A stretch of 35,199 nucleotides of DNA from Actinomycetota bacterium (GTDB lineage: Bacteria > Actinomycetota > Acidimicrobiia > Acidimicrobiales > Microtrichaceae), in NCBI GenBank assembly GCA_016870275.1, contig VGBZ01000026.1, positions 1-35,199 of the forward strand, in the 5' to 3' direction. Each line of letters begins with the position of its first letter. Position 1 is the stretch's first letter. Below are positions 1-8,794 of the stretch, one piece after another. The translations under genes and the position numbers were made by a program. The notes beneath the pieces were generated by a model. It worked only from the letters and a program-made list of their open reading frames with translations. It searched no databases and was not told the origin of the DNA.

Positions 1-138
1 AGGTTCACCGTTGGCTGCGGGGGAACTTCCGGGGAGGTCACTCGCTGCGACCGATTGTCGACTCCGGACCAGCGTGCAGGATGAAGCCATCACCGGGTCC
101 ACCACCAGCTGTTGCGCCGTGGCTGCCGAGGGCGACGT

Positions 139-2373
139 TCACGTAGCAGTCGGGCTTGAGGAGCTCGATGAGACCTGATGGAGACCCGAGCGCCTCCACT
201 TGGCTCCGGCGGTCCGGTGACCGGCACCGCTGCGTGTGCCCACTGATGCGGCCGGTGACCGGTCGTCGGTGCTCCGAGCAGCAGTGTCGATCTCGGGGGC
301 AGTGTCGGCGCCGACGTCGGCGTTCGGGGCGTCGTCGCCGCTGGCAGGTTCGGCGACGCCCTTGATCCGCTCGGCCCGTTCCTTCTCGAGCCGGCGCAGC
401 TCGACCTCGACGTTGGCGAGCTGGTCCTCGGTGTACGGGAACCGGTAACCCTCGGCGACGAACCGGGCGGTGTCGGCCCGGTAGTCGTGACCGGTCGAGC
501 GGAACTGGCCGGGTTCGTTGCGCATGGCGTTGGCGGCGTCGATGAGGGTCTGGAACGCCGTCACGACCGGGTACCAGCGCTGGCCCTGCGGCACGTTTCG
601 GCCGCGTGGCTCACCGAGCCAGTCCGGCTTGGAGTACAGGAGTGCCGGGTCGACGTGCGTGATGGGGTCGTTGTCGTGACTGAGCTGCACGACCCGGAGG
701 CTGTCTCGCTGAGCCGGGGTGAGTTGCTCGAGTTCCTCCCAGCGGTCGAACACGCCGACGGTGCCCTCGGGCACGAGGGCGCCCGGGCGGTCGAGCCCGG
801 CCTTGGACCACTTGGCGAGGTGCGGCATGCCGAACCACAGCGCCCGATCGATGGAGTAGCGATCGAATCCCTCGATGCCTTCCTTCATCACGACGTCGGA
901 GGAGGACCAGGCCCCGAGGCTCTCGCCGAACACCAGCACGGTCGGGCGCTGTTCCCGGGGGATCCCCAGCAGGCGTTGGTGCACACCCCACACCAACCCA
1001 CGGAACTGGCGGCGGCCCTGACGGACCTTCTGGAGCGAGAGGAACGACGGGTAGCGGCCGTACTGGATGCACACCGACGCCACGTCGCCGCCGGTGAAGA
1101 ACTCGGTGGCCTCGATCATGGTGTGGTCGACCCACCCCGTCCCCGTGGGCGAGATCAAGAGGAGGTACTTCCGGTCATACGCTCCGGTGCGCTCCATCTC
1201 CTCGAGGGCGATCTCGGTTCGGCTCGTTGAATGGATCGGGTGGCTGTTGAAGCCGACGAAGATGCGAATCGGCGCCTGCGCAGGTTCGCCGGTGGTCTCG
1301 GTGATGAGGTCCGGATCGAGTGCGTCGAGCACGAACCGACGGCCCTGTTGGCCGAGTTCGTCGAAGGGGCAGAGGCTCTCGGGGGATCCCGACACGAGCG
1401 GTGAGGTCGGCGGTTCGTTGTAGCCGGGGTCGACCTTCTCGTTGGCCCGACCGATGTAGGACACGCCGGCCCAGTAGAGCCCGGCGGTTCCCGCCGCCCA
1501 GAGAGATGTGTTGACGCCCCGAGCGAGCAGGTCCTTGGTGATCCCCGGCCCGAGGTAGCGCTGGATGCCGCGGCGTGACAGTCGGTATCCGGCGGCGAGT
1601 CCCGTGCCCACCGCTGTGACCGCAGCGGTGTCGACGATGGCCCGGGGCAGCGTGAGGGGGAGTTTGTCGAAGTCGTCGGTGAAGAACGAACGTCGCTCGG
1701 CGAGGTAGTGACGCGAGGCCCACACCGCCGCCCCGAGTGAGGTCCCCGTGGTGACGAGCAGTCGGAGGGCGCTGCGTTCATCGGGAGTGGCAGTGGGGCG
1801 GGCGGCGCTCAGCACGTCGTAGAGCGCACCACCGGCGGCACCGAGTTCGAGGAGTTCCCCACTGAGATGGGCCACCTCGCTCGGCCACGCCGGCCCTTCG
1901 CTGTCGGGGATCATCCGTAGGCCTCGCCCGGCTCCGATGAGGCCCGCCCGCACGACGAGACGAACAGGCAGCTTGGATGATCCACCGCAGAGCGTGTCGG
2001 TCAGACGCTCGACACGCCGACTCACTCCCCGGGCGGCGAGTACCGACAAGCCACTCACCACGCCCTGGTGGAGCGAAGTCCGTGGCATCAGCGACGGCTG
2101 CATCGAGCGGATGAAATTGGTCGTCTGCAGCGGCGCACCGGGCGAGGAGGTGAGCGGCGAAACGACGGCGAGGACCGACTCGAGTCGTTCCAACCAACTC
2201 TGGCCCGCCCCGATGTGTTCGAGGTCGGCATCGGCCGTTCCGACCGGTTCGAGTTCCCCGGTCTCGATCAGGCCGGTCTCGATCAGGCCGGTCTCAGCGG
2301 GCTCGCTCGTGACCGCATCGTCTGCGAGCGGATGGTCAACTCGATGGGAACGACGTGATCCGAGAAAAGGCAT
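139..2373 (-). CDS. Membrane alpha/beta-hydrolase family protein (Abhydrolase_9 type)
   Basis: About 744 residues. The N-terminal half has several hydrophobic helices (for example around an AAVTAVGTGLAAGY stretch). The C-terminal half is a serine-hydrolase domain beginning near IRIFVGFNSHPIHS, with a clear nucleophile elbow G-E-S-L-G whose Ser is about residue 485. This pairing matches the actinobacterial alpha/beta-hydrolase family with an N-terminal membrane domain (Pfam Abhydrolase_9 and Abhydrolase_9_N); its substrate is unknown to me. The frame is open further upstream to 2511, but I chose ATG at 2373 because TACGCT lies exactly six bases before it, as in other leaderless genes here. The extreme C-terminus is low-complexity (a run of Ser) and may be out of frame (see findings). 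Residues near the N-terminus carry an ETGLI repeat. It is divergent from the yihY-like gene. Family confidence is good; start moderately sure. Confidence 0.8.
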   Translation of the reverse strand: MPFLGSRRSHRVDHPLADDAVTSEPAETGLIETGLIETGELEPVGTADADLEHIGAGQSWLERLESVLAVVSPLTSSPGAPLQTTNFIRSMQPSLMPRTSLHQGVVSGLSVLAARGVSRRVERLTDTLCGGSSKLPVRLVVRAGLIGAGRGLRMIPDSEGPAWPSEVAHLSGELLELGAAGGALYDVLSAARPTATPDERSALRLLVTTGTSLGAAVWASRHYLAERRSFFTDDFDKLPLTLPRAIVDTAAVTAVGTGLAAGYRLSRRGIQRYLGPGITKDLLARGVNTSLWAAGTAGLYWAGVSYIGRANEKVDPGYNEPPTSPLVSGSPESLCPFDELGQQGRRFVLDALDPDLITETTGEPAQAPIRIFVGFNSHPIHSTSRTEIALEEMERTGAYDRKYLLLISPTGTGWVDHTMIEATEFFTGGDVASVCIQYGRYPSFLSLQKVRQGRRQFRGLVWGVHQRLLGIPREQRPTVLVFGESLGAWSSSDVVMKEGIEGFDRYSIDRALWFGMPHLAKWSKAGLDRPGALVPEGTVGVFDRWEELEQLTPAQRDSLRVVQLSHDNDPITHVDPALLYSKPDWLGEPRGRNVPQGQRWYPVVTAFQTLIDAANAMRNEPGQFRSTGHDYRADTARFVAEGYRFPYTEDQLANVEVELRRLEKERAERIKGVAEPASGDDAPNADVGADTAPEIDTAARSTDDRSPAASVGTRSGAGHRTAGAKWRRSGLHQVSSSSSSPTAT
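2260..2296. repeat. 15-bp tandem repeat inside hydrolase gene
   Basis: The unit GGTCTCGATCAGGCC occurs twice perfectly (2260-2289), followed by seven bases of a third copy. On the minus strand it encodes repeated ETGLI pentapeptides in the acidic N-terminal segment. Confidence 0.8.
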
Positions 2374-2379
2374 CCCAAC

Positions 2380-2385
2380 AGCGTA
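2380..2385 (-). promoter_or_regulatory. -10 box of hydrolase gene (leaderless)
   Basis: TACGCT on the minus strand, followed by six bases (GTTGGG) and then ATG at 2373. The transcript would begin at or next to the start codon. No convincing -35 was seen. Confidence 0.5.
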
Positions 2386-2502
2386 GACCCGGTCCGGGAC
2401 GGTCCCACCCGATTCCGATGGAGGGTCCGAGGTGGAACCACCGCACGGATCGTCAACGGCGCCCGGGTCCCGTTCGCTCGCACTGCACCAGGAATCGCTG
2501 GG

Positions 2503-2508
2503 TACGAT
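2503..2508 (+). promoter_or_regulatory. -10 box of yihY-like gene (leaderless)
   Basis: TACGAT, then six bases (CACTTG), then GTG at 2515. It shows the same geometry as the divergent hydrolase gene, whose start is 141 bases away. Confidence 0.5.
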
Positions 2509-2514
2509 CACTTG

Positions 2515-3609
2515 GTGCCGAGTGGATCTCCACCGAAGTCGGAGGCCGGCGACTCAGCGGCGGCCGGCGACTGGAGTGCCCGATCGAGTGCACCTGAAGC
2601 GGACGCCACCACGGAATCCCCCCAGGCTGCTGCACCGCCGACGTCCCGATCGATGCGGGCTCGGATCGACGCAGTGGGCGAATCACTCGGCGCCCGCCAT
2701 CTGGAGTGGGTCGACCGGTTCGGCTCGGTTGCGGTTGTCTCCCAGATCGTCGGCCGGTCGCTGTCCGATGGTGGCACCATGATCGCTGGGCTCTTGGCGT
2801 ACCGGCTGTTCGTTCTGATCCTCCCCATCGGTGCCGTCGTCGTGGCTCTCGCCGGCTTCGACCAGCTCGCAGCGTCCGACACCGCCAACAGTCTCGGCCT
2901 CGGAAAGTGGATCGCATCGACGATCGCCCGTGCCGGCGAGGACTCCGAACGCAGCCGGTTCCCTCTCCTCGTCACGGGGCTGGTCGGTTTCGCGATTGCG
3001 TCGTGGGGGTTGCTCGGGTCCCTCCAGTTCGCAGCGGCGACCGCTTGGCGCATCCCGACGAAGCGGTTCCCCCACAAGGGTCGAGCCGTGATCCGCCTCG
3101 CCGGCAGCGTGGCGGTGTTCCTCGGCGTCCTCTACCTCTCGCTCCTCGTTCGTCGCGCCGGACTGTTCGCCGGGCTGGCCGCCACGGGCGCCAACTTCCT
3201 TGCGGCGTTGGTGGCGTTCTTCGGGCTGTCGTGGATCCTGCCGCACCGGTGCCGGGAATGGTTCTGGCTCGTCCCGGGAGCGTTCGTCGGAGCGCTCGGG
3301 GTCCTCGGCATGCAACTGGTGGCGACGTACTACCTGCCGCTCAAGCTGTCGAGTTCGTCCCAGACCTACGGCACGCTCGGAACGGTGCTCGCCGTGTTGA
3401 CCTACCTCTACCTGTTCGGGTTCCTGATGTGGTTGGTCGTCCTGGTCGACGTGGTGCTCTGGGATCACTATCGCCACGAACCCCCCGGGAGCCTGCGACG
3501 GATCGCCGGCATCGTGCCGATCCCGACGACCCGGTTCGCGTCGGGTCACGTGAGCGACAGCGGCACTGCAGCGACGGTCGGCGGCCCGCAGCGGCCCGGG
3601 ACGGGGTGA
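2515..3609 (+). CDS. YihY/BrkB-family integral membrane protein
   Basis: 364 residues. An approximately 65-residue polar N-terminus is followed by about six hydrophobic helices. The last part, with SSSSQTYGTLGTVLAVLTYLYLFG and then a WLVVLVDVVLWD helix, is the signature of the YihY/virulence factor BrkB family (formerly annotated as RNase BN). These are polytopic inner-membrane proteins of uncertain function. I chose GTG at 2515 rather than the in-frame TTG at 2512 because a TACGAT box sits six bases before the GTG. A strong stem-loop lies just after the stop (3622-3639), so the gene is probably monocistronic. The product family is confident; its physiological role is not known. Confidence 0.85.
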   Translation: MPSGSPPKSEAGDSAAAGDWSARSSAPEADATTESPQAAAPPTSRSMRARIDAVGESLGARHLEWVDRFGSVAVVSQIVGRSLSDGGTMIAGLLAYRLFVLILPIGAVVVALAGFDQLAASDTANSLGLGKWIASTIARAGEDSERSRFPLLVTGLVGFAIASWGLLGSLQFAAATAWRIPTKRFPHKGRAVIRLAGSVAVFLGVLYLSLLVRRAGLFAGLAATGANFLAALVAFFGLSWILPHRCREWFWLVPGAFVGALGVLGMQLVATYYLPLKLSSSSQTYGTLGTVLAVLTYLYLFGFLMWLVVLVDVVLWDHYRHEPPGSLRRIAGIVPIPTTRFASGHVSDSGTAATVGGPQRPGTG

Positions 3610-3621
3610 GGTTCGACGAAT

Positions 3622-3639
3622 CCGACACGGTGGTGTCGG
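3622..3639 (+). terminator. Stem-loop after yihY-like gene
   Basis: CCGACAC-GGTG-GTGTCGG is a perfect 7-bp stem with a 4-nt loop, 13 bases after the stop. There is no T-tract, so it may terminate inefficiently or act as a 3'-end stabiliser. A closely related hairpin follows proA at 34823. Confidence 0.5.
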
Positions 3640-3681
3640 CCGTTGGAGCTACCTCGTTCGGTGGTCTGTCAGACTCCGGTT

Positions 3682-4959
3682 GTGCCGCCGGCTCTCCCCC
3701 CGTCGCAGACCGTCGAGGCGCTCGTCGACCTGGTCACACCCGGAACCGATGTCATCGTCCCGCTCGGCAACGGTGAACCAGTGGCGTTCCTCGATGCCCT
3801 CGAGGAGCGGGCTGATTCGCTCGAGGGCGTTCGTATCCACCAGATGCACCCGTTGCGTCACCGAGCGCACCACACCGGTCGCTACGGCGACCGTCTTCGT
3901 CATGTCTCGTACTTCCTGAGTCCTGAGATCCGCGAGGACTTCCGCTCCGGACACCTCGACCTGATCCCCAATGACTTCCACCGTGTCCCGGCGTTGCTGC
4001 AGCGTCGGTGCCGCAAGCCGCTCGTGGTGGTGGCGTCGTCCCCACCGGATCACCTCGGGATCGTGTCCATGGGCGTGACCGCCGATTACGCCGCCGCGCT
4101 CCTCGACCGGTTCCCGGTCGCCGTCGAGGTCAACCCCGCCATGCCGCGAACTGGTGGTCGACATCAGGTCTCGCTGAGCGATGCCGTCGGTTGGACGACA
4201 GCTGCGACCGATCTGGTCGAGGTGCAGTTGCGTGAGCCCGATGACGTCGACCGGAGCATCGCCGGCTTCGTGGCGGAACGCATCCCGAACGGCGCAACCG
4301 TCCAGATCGGTCTGGGATCGGTTCCGAGCGCCGTGGTGGATCTGCTCGGTGACCATCGTGACCTACGGATCCACACCGAGTTGTTCGGTGACGCCCTCAT
4401 GGGGCTGGTGGAGTCAGGCGCCGTGCGACTGACCGATGCGTCGAATGAGCCAGCAGTCGTGACCACCACGGCGTTCGGCACCCGAGCGCTCTACCAGTGG
4501 CTGGGCGAGGAGGATCTGGTGTCGTTCCGGTCGGTCGAGGTGACCAACAGCCCCCGGGTCATCGGTGATCTGCCGCAGGTGTGCGCAATCAATGCGACGA
4601 TGCAGGTCGACCTGCTCGGGCAGTGCGCCTCGGAGTCGCTCGGCCACCACTACGTGTCGTCCTCTGGGGGGCAGGCGGACTTCCTCCGGGGTGCCCAACT
4701 CGCGGATGACGGCCAGAGCTTCATCGTTACCCGTTCGACGGCGCTCGACGGAACCGTCTCGCGAATCGTTGCGGACCTGGCCCCCGGGTCGGTCGTCACC
4801 GGACACAAGAACCTCGTCGACAAGGTCGTGACCGAATACGGCGTGGCCGAACTCGAGGGGCGCACGGTCGCCGAGCGTGCCGAGGCCCTCATCGCCATTG
4901 CCGATCCGAGGTTCAGCGACGACCTCGAGCGAGCGTCGCGTCAACTCGCCGGGCATTGA
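3682..4959 (+). CDS. Acetyl-CoA hydrolase/CoA-transferase family protein (4-hydroxybutyrate CoA-transferase-like)
   Basis: About 425 residues, spanning both domains of the family: an N-terminal lobe (DVIVPLGNGEP onward) and a C-terminal lobe with RIHTELFGDALMGLVESG. The Glu of HTE (about residue 233) is at the position of the catalytic glutamate that forms the CoA thioester in this family. The C-terminal VVTEYGVAELEGRTVAERA motif is also characteristic. These enzymes move CoA between acyl-CoA and a carboxylate such as acetate; which acid is used here cannot be read from the sequence. The start is uncertain: the frame opens at TTG 3643, with GTG at 3661 and 3682. I prefer 3682 because CAGACT lies six bases before it. 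The gene stands alone between two stem-loops and shows no operon partner. Confidence 0.85.
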   Translation: MPPALPPSQTVEALVDLVTPGTDVIVPLGNGEPVAFLDALEERADSLEGVRIHQMHPLRHRAHHTGRYGDRLRHVSYFLSPEIREDFRSGHLDLIPNDFHRVPALLQRRCRKPLVVVASSPPDHLGIVSMGVTADYAAALLDRFPVAVEVNPAMPRTGGRHQVSLSDAVGWTTAATDLVEVQLREPDDVDRSIAGFVAERIPNGATVQIGLGSVPSAVVDLLGDHRDLRIHTELFGDALMGLVESGAVRLTDASNEPAVVTTTAFGTRALYQWLGEEDLVSFRSVEVTNSPRVIGDLPQVCAINATMQVDLLGQCASESLGHHYVSSSGGQADFLRGAQLADDGQSFIVTRSTALDGTVSRIVADLAPGSVVTGHKNLVDKVVTEYGVAELEGRTVAERAEALIAIADPRFSDDLERASRQLAGH

Positions 4960-4989
4960 GTCAACTCCGGGCTCTCTGATCCGGTTGAC
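4960..4989 (+). terminator. Imperfect stem-loop after CoA-transferase
   Basis: GTCAA pairs with TTGAC and, after a 2-nt bulge, CCGG pairs with CCGG around a 10-nt loop. It begins immediately after the stop codon. No T-tract follows. Confidence 0.4.
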
Positions 4990-5016
4990 CTGCCAGAGGC
5001 CGGGCCGGGCGATCGG

Positions 5017-5076
5017 GTCGGCCCGATGGTGGTCGGCCCGATGGTGGTCGGCCCGATGGTGGTCGGCCCGATGGTG
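5017..5076. repeat. Four 15-bp tandem repeats abutting tRNA-Pro
   Basis: The unit GTCGGCCCGATGGTG is repeated four times without error, and a fifth copy starts and then merges into the tRNA. Read on the minus strand, each unit contains CCGACCA, identical to the last seven bases of the tRNA including CCA. Each can also form a GCCCGA/TCGGGC hairpin around CCACCA. Confidence 0.9.
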
Positions 5077-5151
5077 GTCGGGACGGCGAGATTTGAACTC
5101 GCGACCCCCGGCTCCCAAAGCCGGTGCGCTTCCAGACTGCGCCACGTCCCG
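5075..5151 (-). tRNA. tRNA-Pro (anticodon TGG)
   Basis: On the minus strand the 77-nt sequence begins with CGGGACG and ends with CGTCCCG-A-CCA, giving a perfect 7-bp acceptor stem. The D-arm contains GGCGCAGTCTGGAAGCGC. The anticodon arm is CCGGC-TTTGGGA-GCCGG, so the anticodon is TGG (proline). The T-arm carries GTTCAAATC. The C1-G72 pair and CGGG start are typical of bacterial tRNA-Pro. The CCA is encoded, although it also falls within the first downstream 15-bp repeat. Without CCA the gene runs 5078-5151 (74 nt). Confidence 0.95.
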
Positions 5152-5159
5152 TGCAGACG

Positions 5160-5165
5160 ATCCTA
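5160..5165 (-). promoter_or_regulatory. -10 box of tRNA-Pro
   Basis: TAGGAT on the minus strand, eight bases before the mature tRNA 5' end. It leaves almost no 5' leader. No consensus -35 was seen. Confidence 0.45.
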
Positions 5166-5220
5166 ACTGGATCCTCGCTGTTGCACCTTCGCCGATGCCT
5201 GAGGTCCGTAGGCCGGTCAG

Positions 5221-5226
5221 TATGCT
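5221..5226 (+). promoter_or_regulatory. -10 box of tig
   Basis: TATGCT nine bases before the GTG start of tig at 5236. It implies a 5' UTR of only about 2-3 bases. Confidence 0.45.
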
Positions 5227-5235
5227 CTGCGCCCT

Positions 5236-6621
5236 GTGCAAGCGACCGTGAACCCAGGAACCGTTGACCGACCGGGCGACTTCGTCGTGATCACGGTCGA
5301 GGTGGATGAGAGCGAACTCGCTCCGGCGATCGAGCAGGCGTGGAAGGACCTCGCTCGTGAGGTTCGACTTCCCGGGTTCCGGCCCGGCAAGGCCCCTCGC
5401 CGACTGCTCGAGGCGCAGTTCGGGTCGGGTCACGCCCGCGCCGAAGCGCTCCGCACCGCCTTGCCCGAGTTCTACGCCGACGCCGTGATCCAACACGACG
5501 TCGACGTCGTCGCCCCTCCCGAGTTCGAGATCACCGAGGGACAGGAGGACGGTGCGGTCACCTTCGCCGCCACCGTCGAGATCCGGCCGGAGGTGCAGAT
5601 CTCCGGCTACGACGAACTGCGCATCGAGGTGCCATCGCCCGACGTCAGTGATGCCGAGATCGACGAACAGATCGATCGCATCCGGTCGCAGTACGGAGAG
5701 TTGAGCCCGGTCAGCCGGCCGGCGATCGACGGCGACTACGTGCAGGTCGACATCCACGGGACCCGAGACGGGGAACCGGTCGACGGCCTCACGGCGGACG
5801 ACTTCAAGTACCTCGTCGGTTCCGGCATGGTCGTGCCCGAATTCGACACCCAACTCGCCGGCTCGAGCGCAGGCAACGTCCTCGTGTTCGAGGCGCAGGC
5901 ACCCGGCGCTGATGAGACGGATCCGATCGAGTTCCGGCTGCTGGTCAAGGGCGTCGAGGAGCGGATCCTCCCCGACCTGACCGACGACTGGGTTGCCGAA
6001 GCCACTGAGTTCGAGACCGTGGCCGAGCTGCGTGCGGACCTCCGTGAGACCGGCGTACAGGGCCGTACCGAGCACACGCGTTCGTCGGTTCGTCCACGGA
6101 TCGCATCGGCACTCGCCTCCCTCGTCGAGGGCGAGGTGCCGCAGTCGATGGTCTCAGCCGAGATGCAGTCACGACTCCAGTCGCTCGCCTTCCAGCTCGA
6201 GGGTCGGGGGATCGGCCTCGAGGACTACCTCCGGTTCACCGGTAACGATCCGGAGTCCTTCTCCGCCGAGCTGCGAGCAGCGGCCGAGGAGGCGGTACGC
6301 ACAGATCTGGCGCTCCGAGCCATTGCGCTCAACGAGGGCCTCGAGGCGAGTGAGGAACTGATCGACCAGGAGATCGAGGTGCTGATCAGCGGTTCGGACC
6401 GTTCCGTCGAGGACGCGCGCGATCAGCTGCGTTCCGAGGGCCAGCTCTCAGCGGTACGCTCAGCGCTGCTCAAGCGAACGGCCATGGAGTGGCTCGTGGA
6501 GAGGTCGGTCATCGTCGATCCCGACGGCGTGCCGATCGATCCTGAGCTCCTGGTCCTGCCCGAGCACGATCATGACGAAGACCACGACCATGACGACGAC
6601 GATCTCAACGAGAACGACTGA
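5236..6621 (+). CDS. tig: Trigger factor, ribosome-associated chaperone
   Basis: 461 residues. The N-terminal ribosome-docking domain carries GFRPGKAPRRLLE (family signature GFRxGKxP) at about residues 48-60. An FKBP-like peptidyl-prolyl isomerase region follows in the middle (DGDYVQVDIHG onward), then a helical C-terminal substrate-binding domain. It binds nascent chains at the ribosome exit and speeds proline isomerisation. The C-terminus ends in a short His/Asp-rich tail (DHDEDHDHDDDD), which could bind metal. The GTG start sits nine bases after a TATGCT box, with no useful Shine-Dalgarno. It is followed 48 bases later by clpP, a conserved tig-clpP-clpX arrangement linking folding with degradation. 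Confidence 0.97.
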   Translation: MQATVNPGTVDRPGDFVVITVEVDESELAPAIEQAWKDLAREVRLPGFRPGKAPRRLLEAQFGSGHARAEALRTALPEFYADAVIQHDVDVVAPPEFEITEGQEDGAVTFAATVEIRPEVQISGYDELRIEVPSPDVSDAEIDEQIDRIRSQYGELSPVSRPAIDGDYVQVDIHGTRDGEPVDGLTADDFKYLVGSGMVVPEFDTQLAGSSAGNVLVFEAQAPGADETDPIEFRLLVKGVEERILPDLTDDWVAEATEFETVAELRADLRETGVQGRTEHTRSSVRPRIASALASLVEGEVPQSMVSAEMQSRLQSLAFQLEGRGIGLEDYLRFTGNDPESFSAELRAAAEEAVRTDLALRAIALNEGLEASEELIDQEIEVLISGSDRSVEDARDQLRSEGQLSAVRSALLKRTAMEWLVERSVIVDPDGVPIDPELLVLPEHDHDEDHDHDDDDLNEND

Positions 6622-6669
6622 ACCCCACCGGCTGATCCCCAGCCGAATGTGCCTGCCAGGAGCCACCAA

Positions 6670-7305
6670 GTGATCGACCCGACCAGTTACTACATGCCGA
6701 GTGTCGAGTGGGAGACCCCCAAGGGTACCCGACAGTCCGATCTCTACTCCCGACTGCTCCGGGAGCACATCGTGTTCCTCGGAACTCCGATCGACGACAC
6801 CGTCGCCAATCTGGTCTGCGCCCAGTTGCTCTTCCTCGAGTCCGAGAACCCCGATCGTGACATCAGCATCTACATCAACTCGCCCGGCGGTGACATCAAC
6901 GCCCTCATGGCCATCTACGACACCATGCAGTACGTCCGGCCCGAGATCACCACGTTGTGCTTCGGGCAGGCCGCCTCAGCGGCTGCGGTGCTGCTCGCCG
7001 CCGGTACGCAGGGCAAACGGCTCGCTCTCCCCAATGCACGGGTGCTGATCCACCAACCGTACGCCCAGTCCGGATACGCCCAGGTCTCCGACCTCGAGAT
7101 CGCCGCCAATGAGATCCTCCGCCTCAAGGCCACTCTCGAGCAGGTGCTGTCCCGGCACACCGGTCAGGACGTCGAGCGCATCTCTCGTGACACCGACCGG
7201 GACTACGTGATGACCGCCGCGGAGGCCAAGGAGTACGGGATCATCGACGAGGTGATCGAGTCCCGATCAGGGGCCGTCGGCGGCCCCGTCACGGCGATCC
7301 GCTGA
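6670..7305 (+). CDS. clpP: ATP-dependent Clp protease proteolytic subunit
   Basis: 211 residues. The catalytic triad is visible: Ser103 in [12 protein letters not shown], His128 in LIHQPY and Asp178 in [28 protein letters not shown] is the family's conserved core. ClpP forms a tetradecameric serine peptidase fed by ClpX or ClpC. The frame opens earlier at GTG 6649, but AGGAG at 6658-6662 lies seven bases before GTG 6670, which decides the start. The next in-frame ATG is at 6694 and would drop the N-terminal segment. It is in an operon with tig upstream; clpX follows after 177 bases containing a stem-loop. Confidence 0.97.
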   Translation: MIDPTSYYMPSVEWETPKGTRQSDLYSRLLREHIVFLGTPIDDTVANLVCAQLLFLESENPDRDISIYINSPGGDINALMAIYDTMQYVRPEITTLCFGQAASAAAVLLAAGTQGKRLALPNARVLIHQPYAQSGYAQVSDLEIAANEILRLKATLEQVLSRHTGQDVERISRDTDRDYVMTAAEAKEYGIIDEVIESRSGAVGGPVTAIR

Positions 7306-7432
7306 CCCAGATCGCCGGCGGCGGTCGTGAGTCCGTCGCGACGTCACCGGGATGCGCCACAATGGCCCCGGCGGCATCTTCGCCCCGGTCCCCAGTGGCC
7401 GGTGATCATGAGTTGGTGAACAGGCGTTCCGC

Positions 7433-7456
7433 CTCGGCTGCTCCCGCAGCCCCGAG
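7433..7456 (+). promoter_or_regulatory. Stem-loop upstream of clpX
   Basis: CTCGG-CTGC, loop TCCC, GCAG-CC-CCGAG: nine base pairs with a 2-nt bulge, ending 16 bases before the clpX Shine-Dalgarno. It could be a processing or attenuation site in the clpP-clpX spacer. No promoter consensus was found in this spacer. Confidence 0.35.
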
Positions 7457-7482
7457 CGGACCAACCCACGGCGAGGAGTCCG

Positions 7483-8757
7483 GTGGCCAAGTTCGGTGAC
7501 GGCGGCGAGTTGCTCAAGTGCTCGTTCTGCGGCAAGACGCAGAAGCAGGTCAAGAAGTTGATCGCAGGCCCCGGGGTCTACATCTGCGACGAGTGCATCG
7601 ACCTGTGCAACGAGATCATCGAGGAGGAACTCACCGAGACCGGTGAGTTCGCACCCGACGATCTGCCGAAGCCCAGAGAGATCTTCGCGTTCCTCGACGA
7701 CTACATCGTCGGGCAGGAACGAGCCAAGAAGATCCTGTCGGTCGCGGTCTACAACCACTACAAGCGCGTTCAGCACGGCAGTCGGTCCGGCGTCGATGAG
7801 ATCGAACTGCAGAAGTCCAACATCATGCTGATCGGCCCCACGGGGTGCGGCAAGACGTTGCTCGCCCAGACGCTCGCCCGCATGCTGAACGTCCCGTTCG
7901 CCATCGCCGACGCCACGGCGCTCACCGAGGCGGGGTACGTCGGCGAGGACGTCGAGAACATCCTGCTGAAGCTGATCCAAGCCGCCGACTTCGACGTCAA
8001 GAAGGCCGAGACCGGGATCATCTACATCGATGAGATCGACAAGGTGGCTCGCAAGTCCGAGAACCCGTCGATCACCAGGGACGTCTCCGGCGAGGGGGTC
8101 CAGCAGGCGTTGCTGAAGATCCTCGAGGGAACCACGGCATCGGTCCCTCCGCAGGGTGGACGCAAGCATCCCCATCAGGAGTTCATCCAGATCGACACCA
8201 CCAACATCCTGTTCATCTGCGGTGGTGCATTTGCCAGCCTCGATGGCATCATCGAACAGCGCATCGGACGTCGGGGTGTCGGCTTCGGCGCAGAGATCCG
8301 TTCGGCCGATGAGCGTTCTGAGAGCGAACTCCTCTCCGGGGTCCTGCCCGAGGATCTCCTCAAGTTCGGGCTCATCCCCGAGTTCGTCGGTCGGCTCCCC
8401 GTCATTGGAGTGGTGGACAGCCTCGATCGGGCGGCACTCATCGAGATCCTCGTCGAACCCAAGAACGCTCTCGTGAAGCAATACCGCAAGTTCTTCGAAC
8501 TCGAGGAGGTCGACCTCGAGTTCACAGACGATGCGCTCGTCGCCGTGGCTGATCAGGCACTCGCCCGGGGCACCGGTGCTCGCGGGTTGCGCGCCATCCT
8601 CGAGGAGGTGCTGCTCGGGGTCATGTACGACCTCCCCTCTCGCGACGACGTCGCTGTGGTGAAGGTCGACGAGGCAGTGGTCACCTCCGGTGAGCCACCA
8701 ACGCTCGTACTCCGTGACCAGGCCAAGGCGTCGCGTTCGCGCCGCGCTGCGTCCTGA
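7483..8757 (+). CDS. clpX: ATP-dependent Clp protease ATP-binding subunit ClpX
   Basis: 424 residues, full length. An N-terminal C4 zinc-binding domain has Cys13, Cys16, Cys35 and Cys38. The AAA+ module has Walker A GPTGCGKT (about residues 118-125), the GYVGEDVEN loop, Walker [10 protein letters not shown], and [22 protein letters not shown]. The C-terminal small domain ends with [14 protein letters not shown]. ClpX unfolds tagged substrates and threads them into ClpP. GTG at 7483 is preceded by GAGGAG four bases upstream, a slightly tight spacing. Downstream, folC begins 37 bases after the stop. In many actinobacteria valS lies between clpX and folC; it is absent here. Confidence 0.98.
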   Translation: MAKFGDGGELLKCSFCGKTQKQVKKLIAGPGVYICDECIDLCNEIIEEELTETGEFAPDDLPKPREIFAFLDDYIVGQERAKKILSVAVYNHYKRVQHGSRSGVDEIELQKSNIMLIGPTGCGKTLLAQTLARMLNVPFAIADATALTEAGYVGEDVENILLKLIQAADFDVKKAETGIIYIDEIDKVARKSENPSITRDVSGEGVQQALLKILEGTTASVPPQGGRKHPHQEFIQIDTTNILFICGGAFASLDGIIEQRIGRRGVGFGAEIRSADERSESELLSGVLPEDLLKFGLIPEFVGRLPVIGVVDSLDRAALIEILVEPKNALVKQYRKFFELEEVDLEFTDDALVAVADQALARGTGARGLRAILEEVLLGVMYDLPSRDDVAVVKVDEAVVTSGEPPTLVLRDQAKASRSRRAAS

Positions 8758-8794
8758 CCGCTCGACACCGCACCCTCCGCCGCAGGAACCTCGC

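Noticed and set aside
2374..2511. 46-residue N-terminal extension of the hydrolase
   Set aside because: The extension would abut the yihY-like start and contain the hydrolase's own -10 box; its sequence is low-quality and Ser/Pro-rich.
4414..6075. 553-codon minus-strand open frame over the CoA-transferase end, tRNA and tig
   Set aside because: Antisense to tig and the CoA-transferase and crosses the tRNA gene; high GC content produces such shadow frames. No family features.
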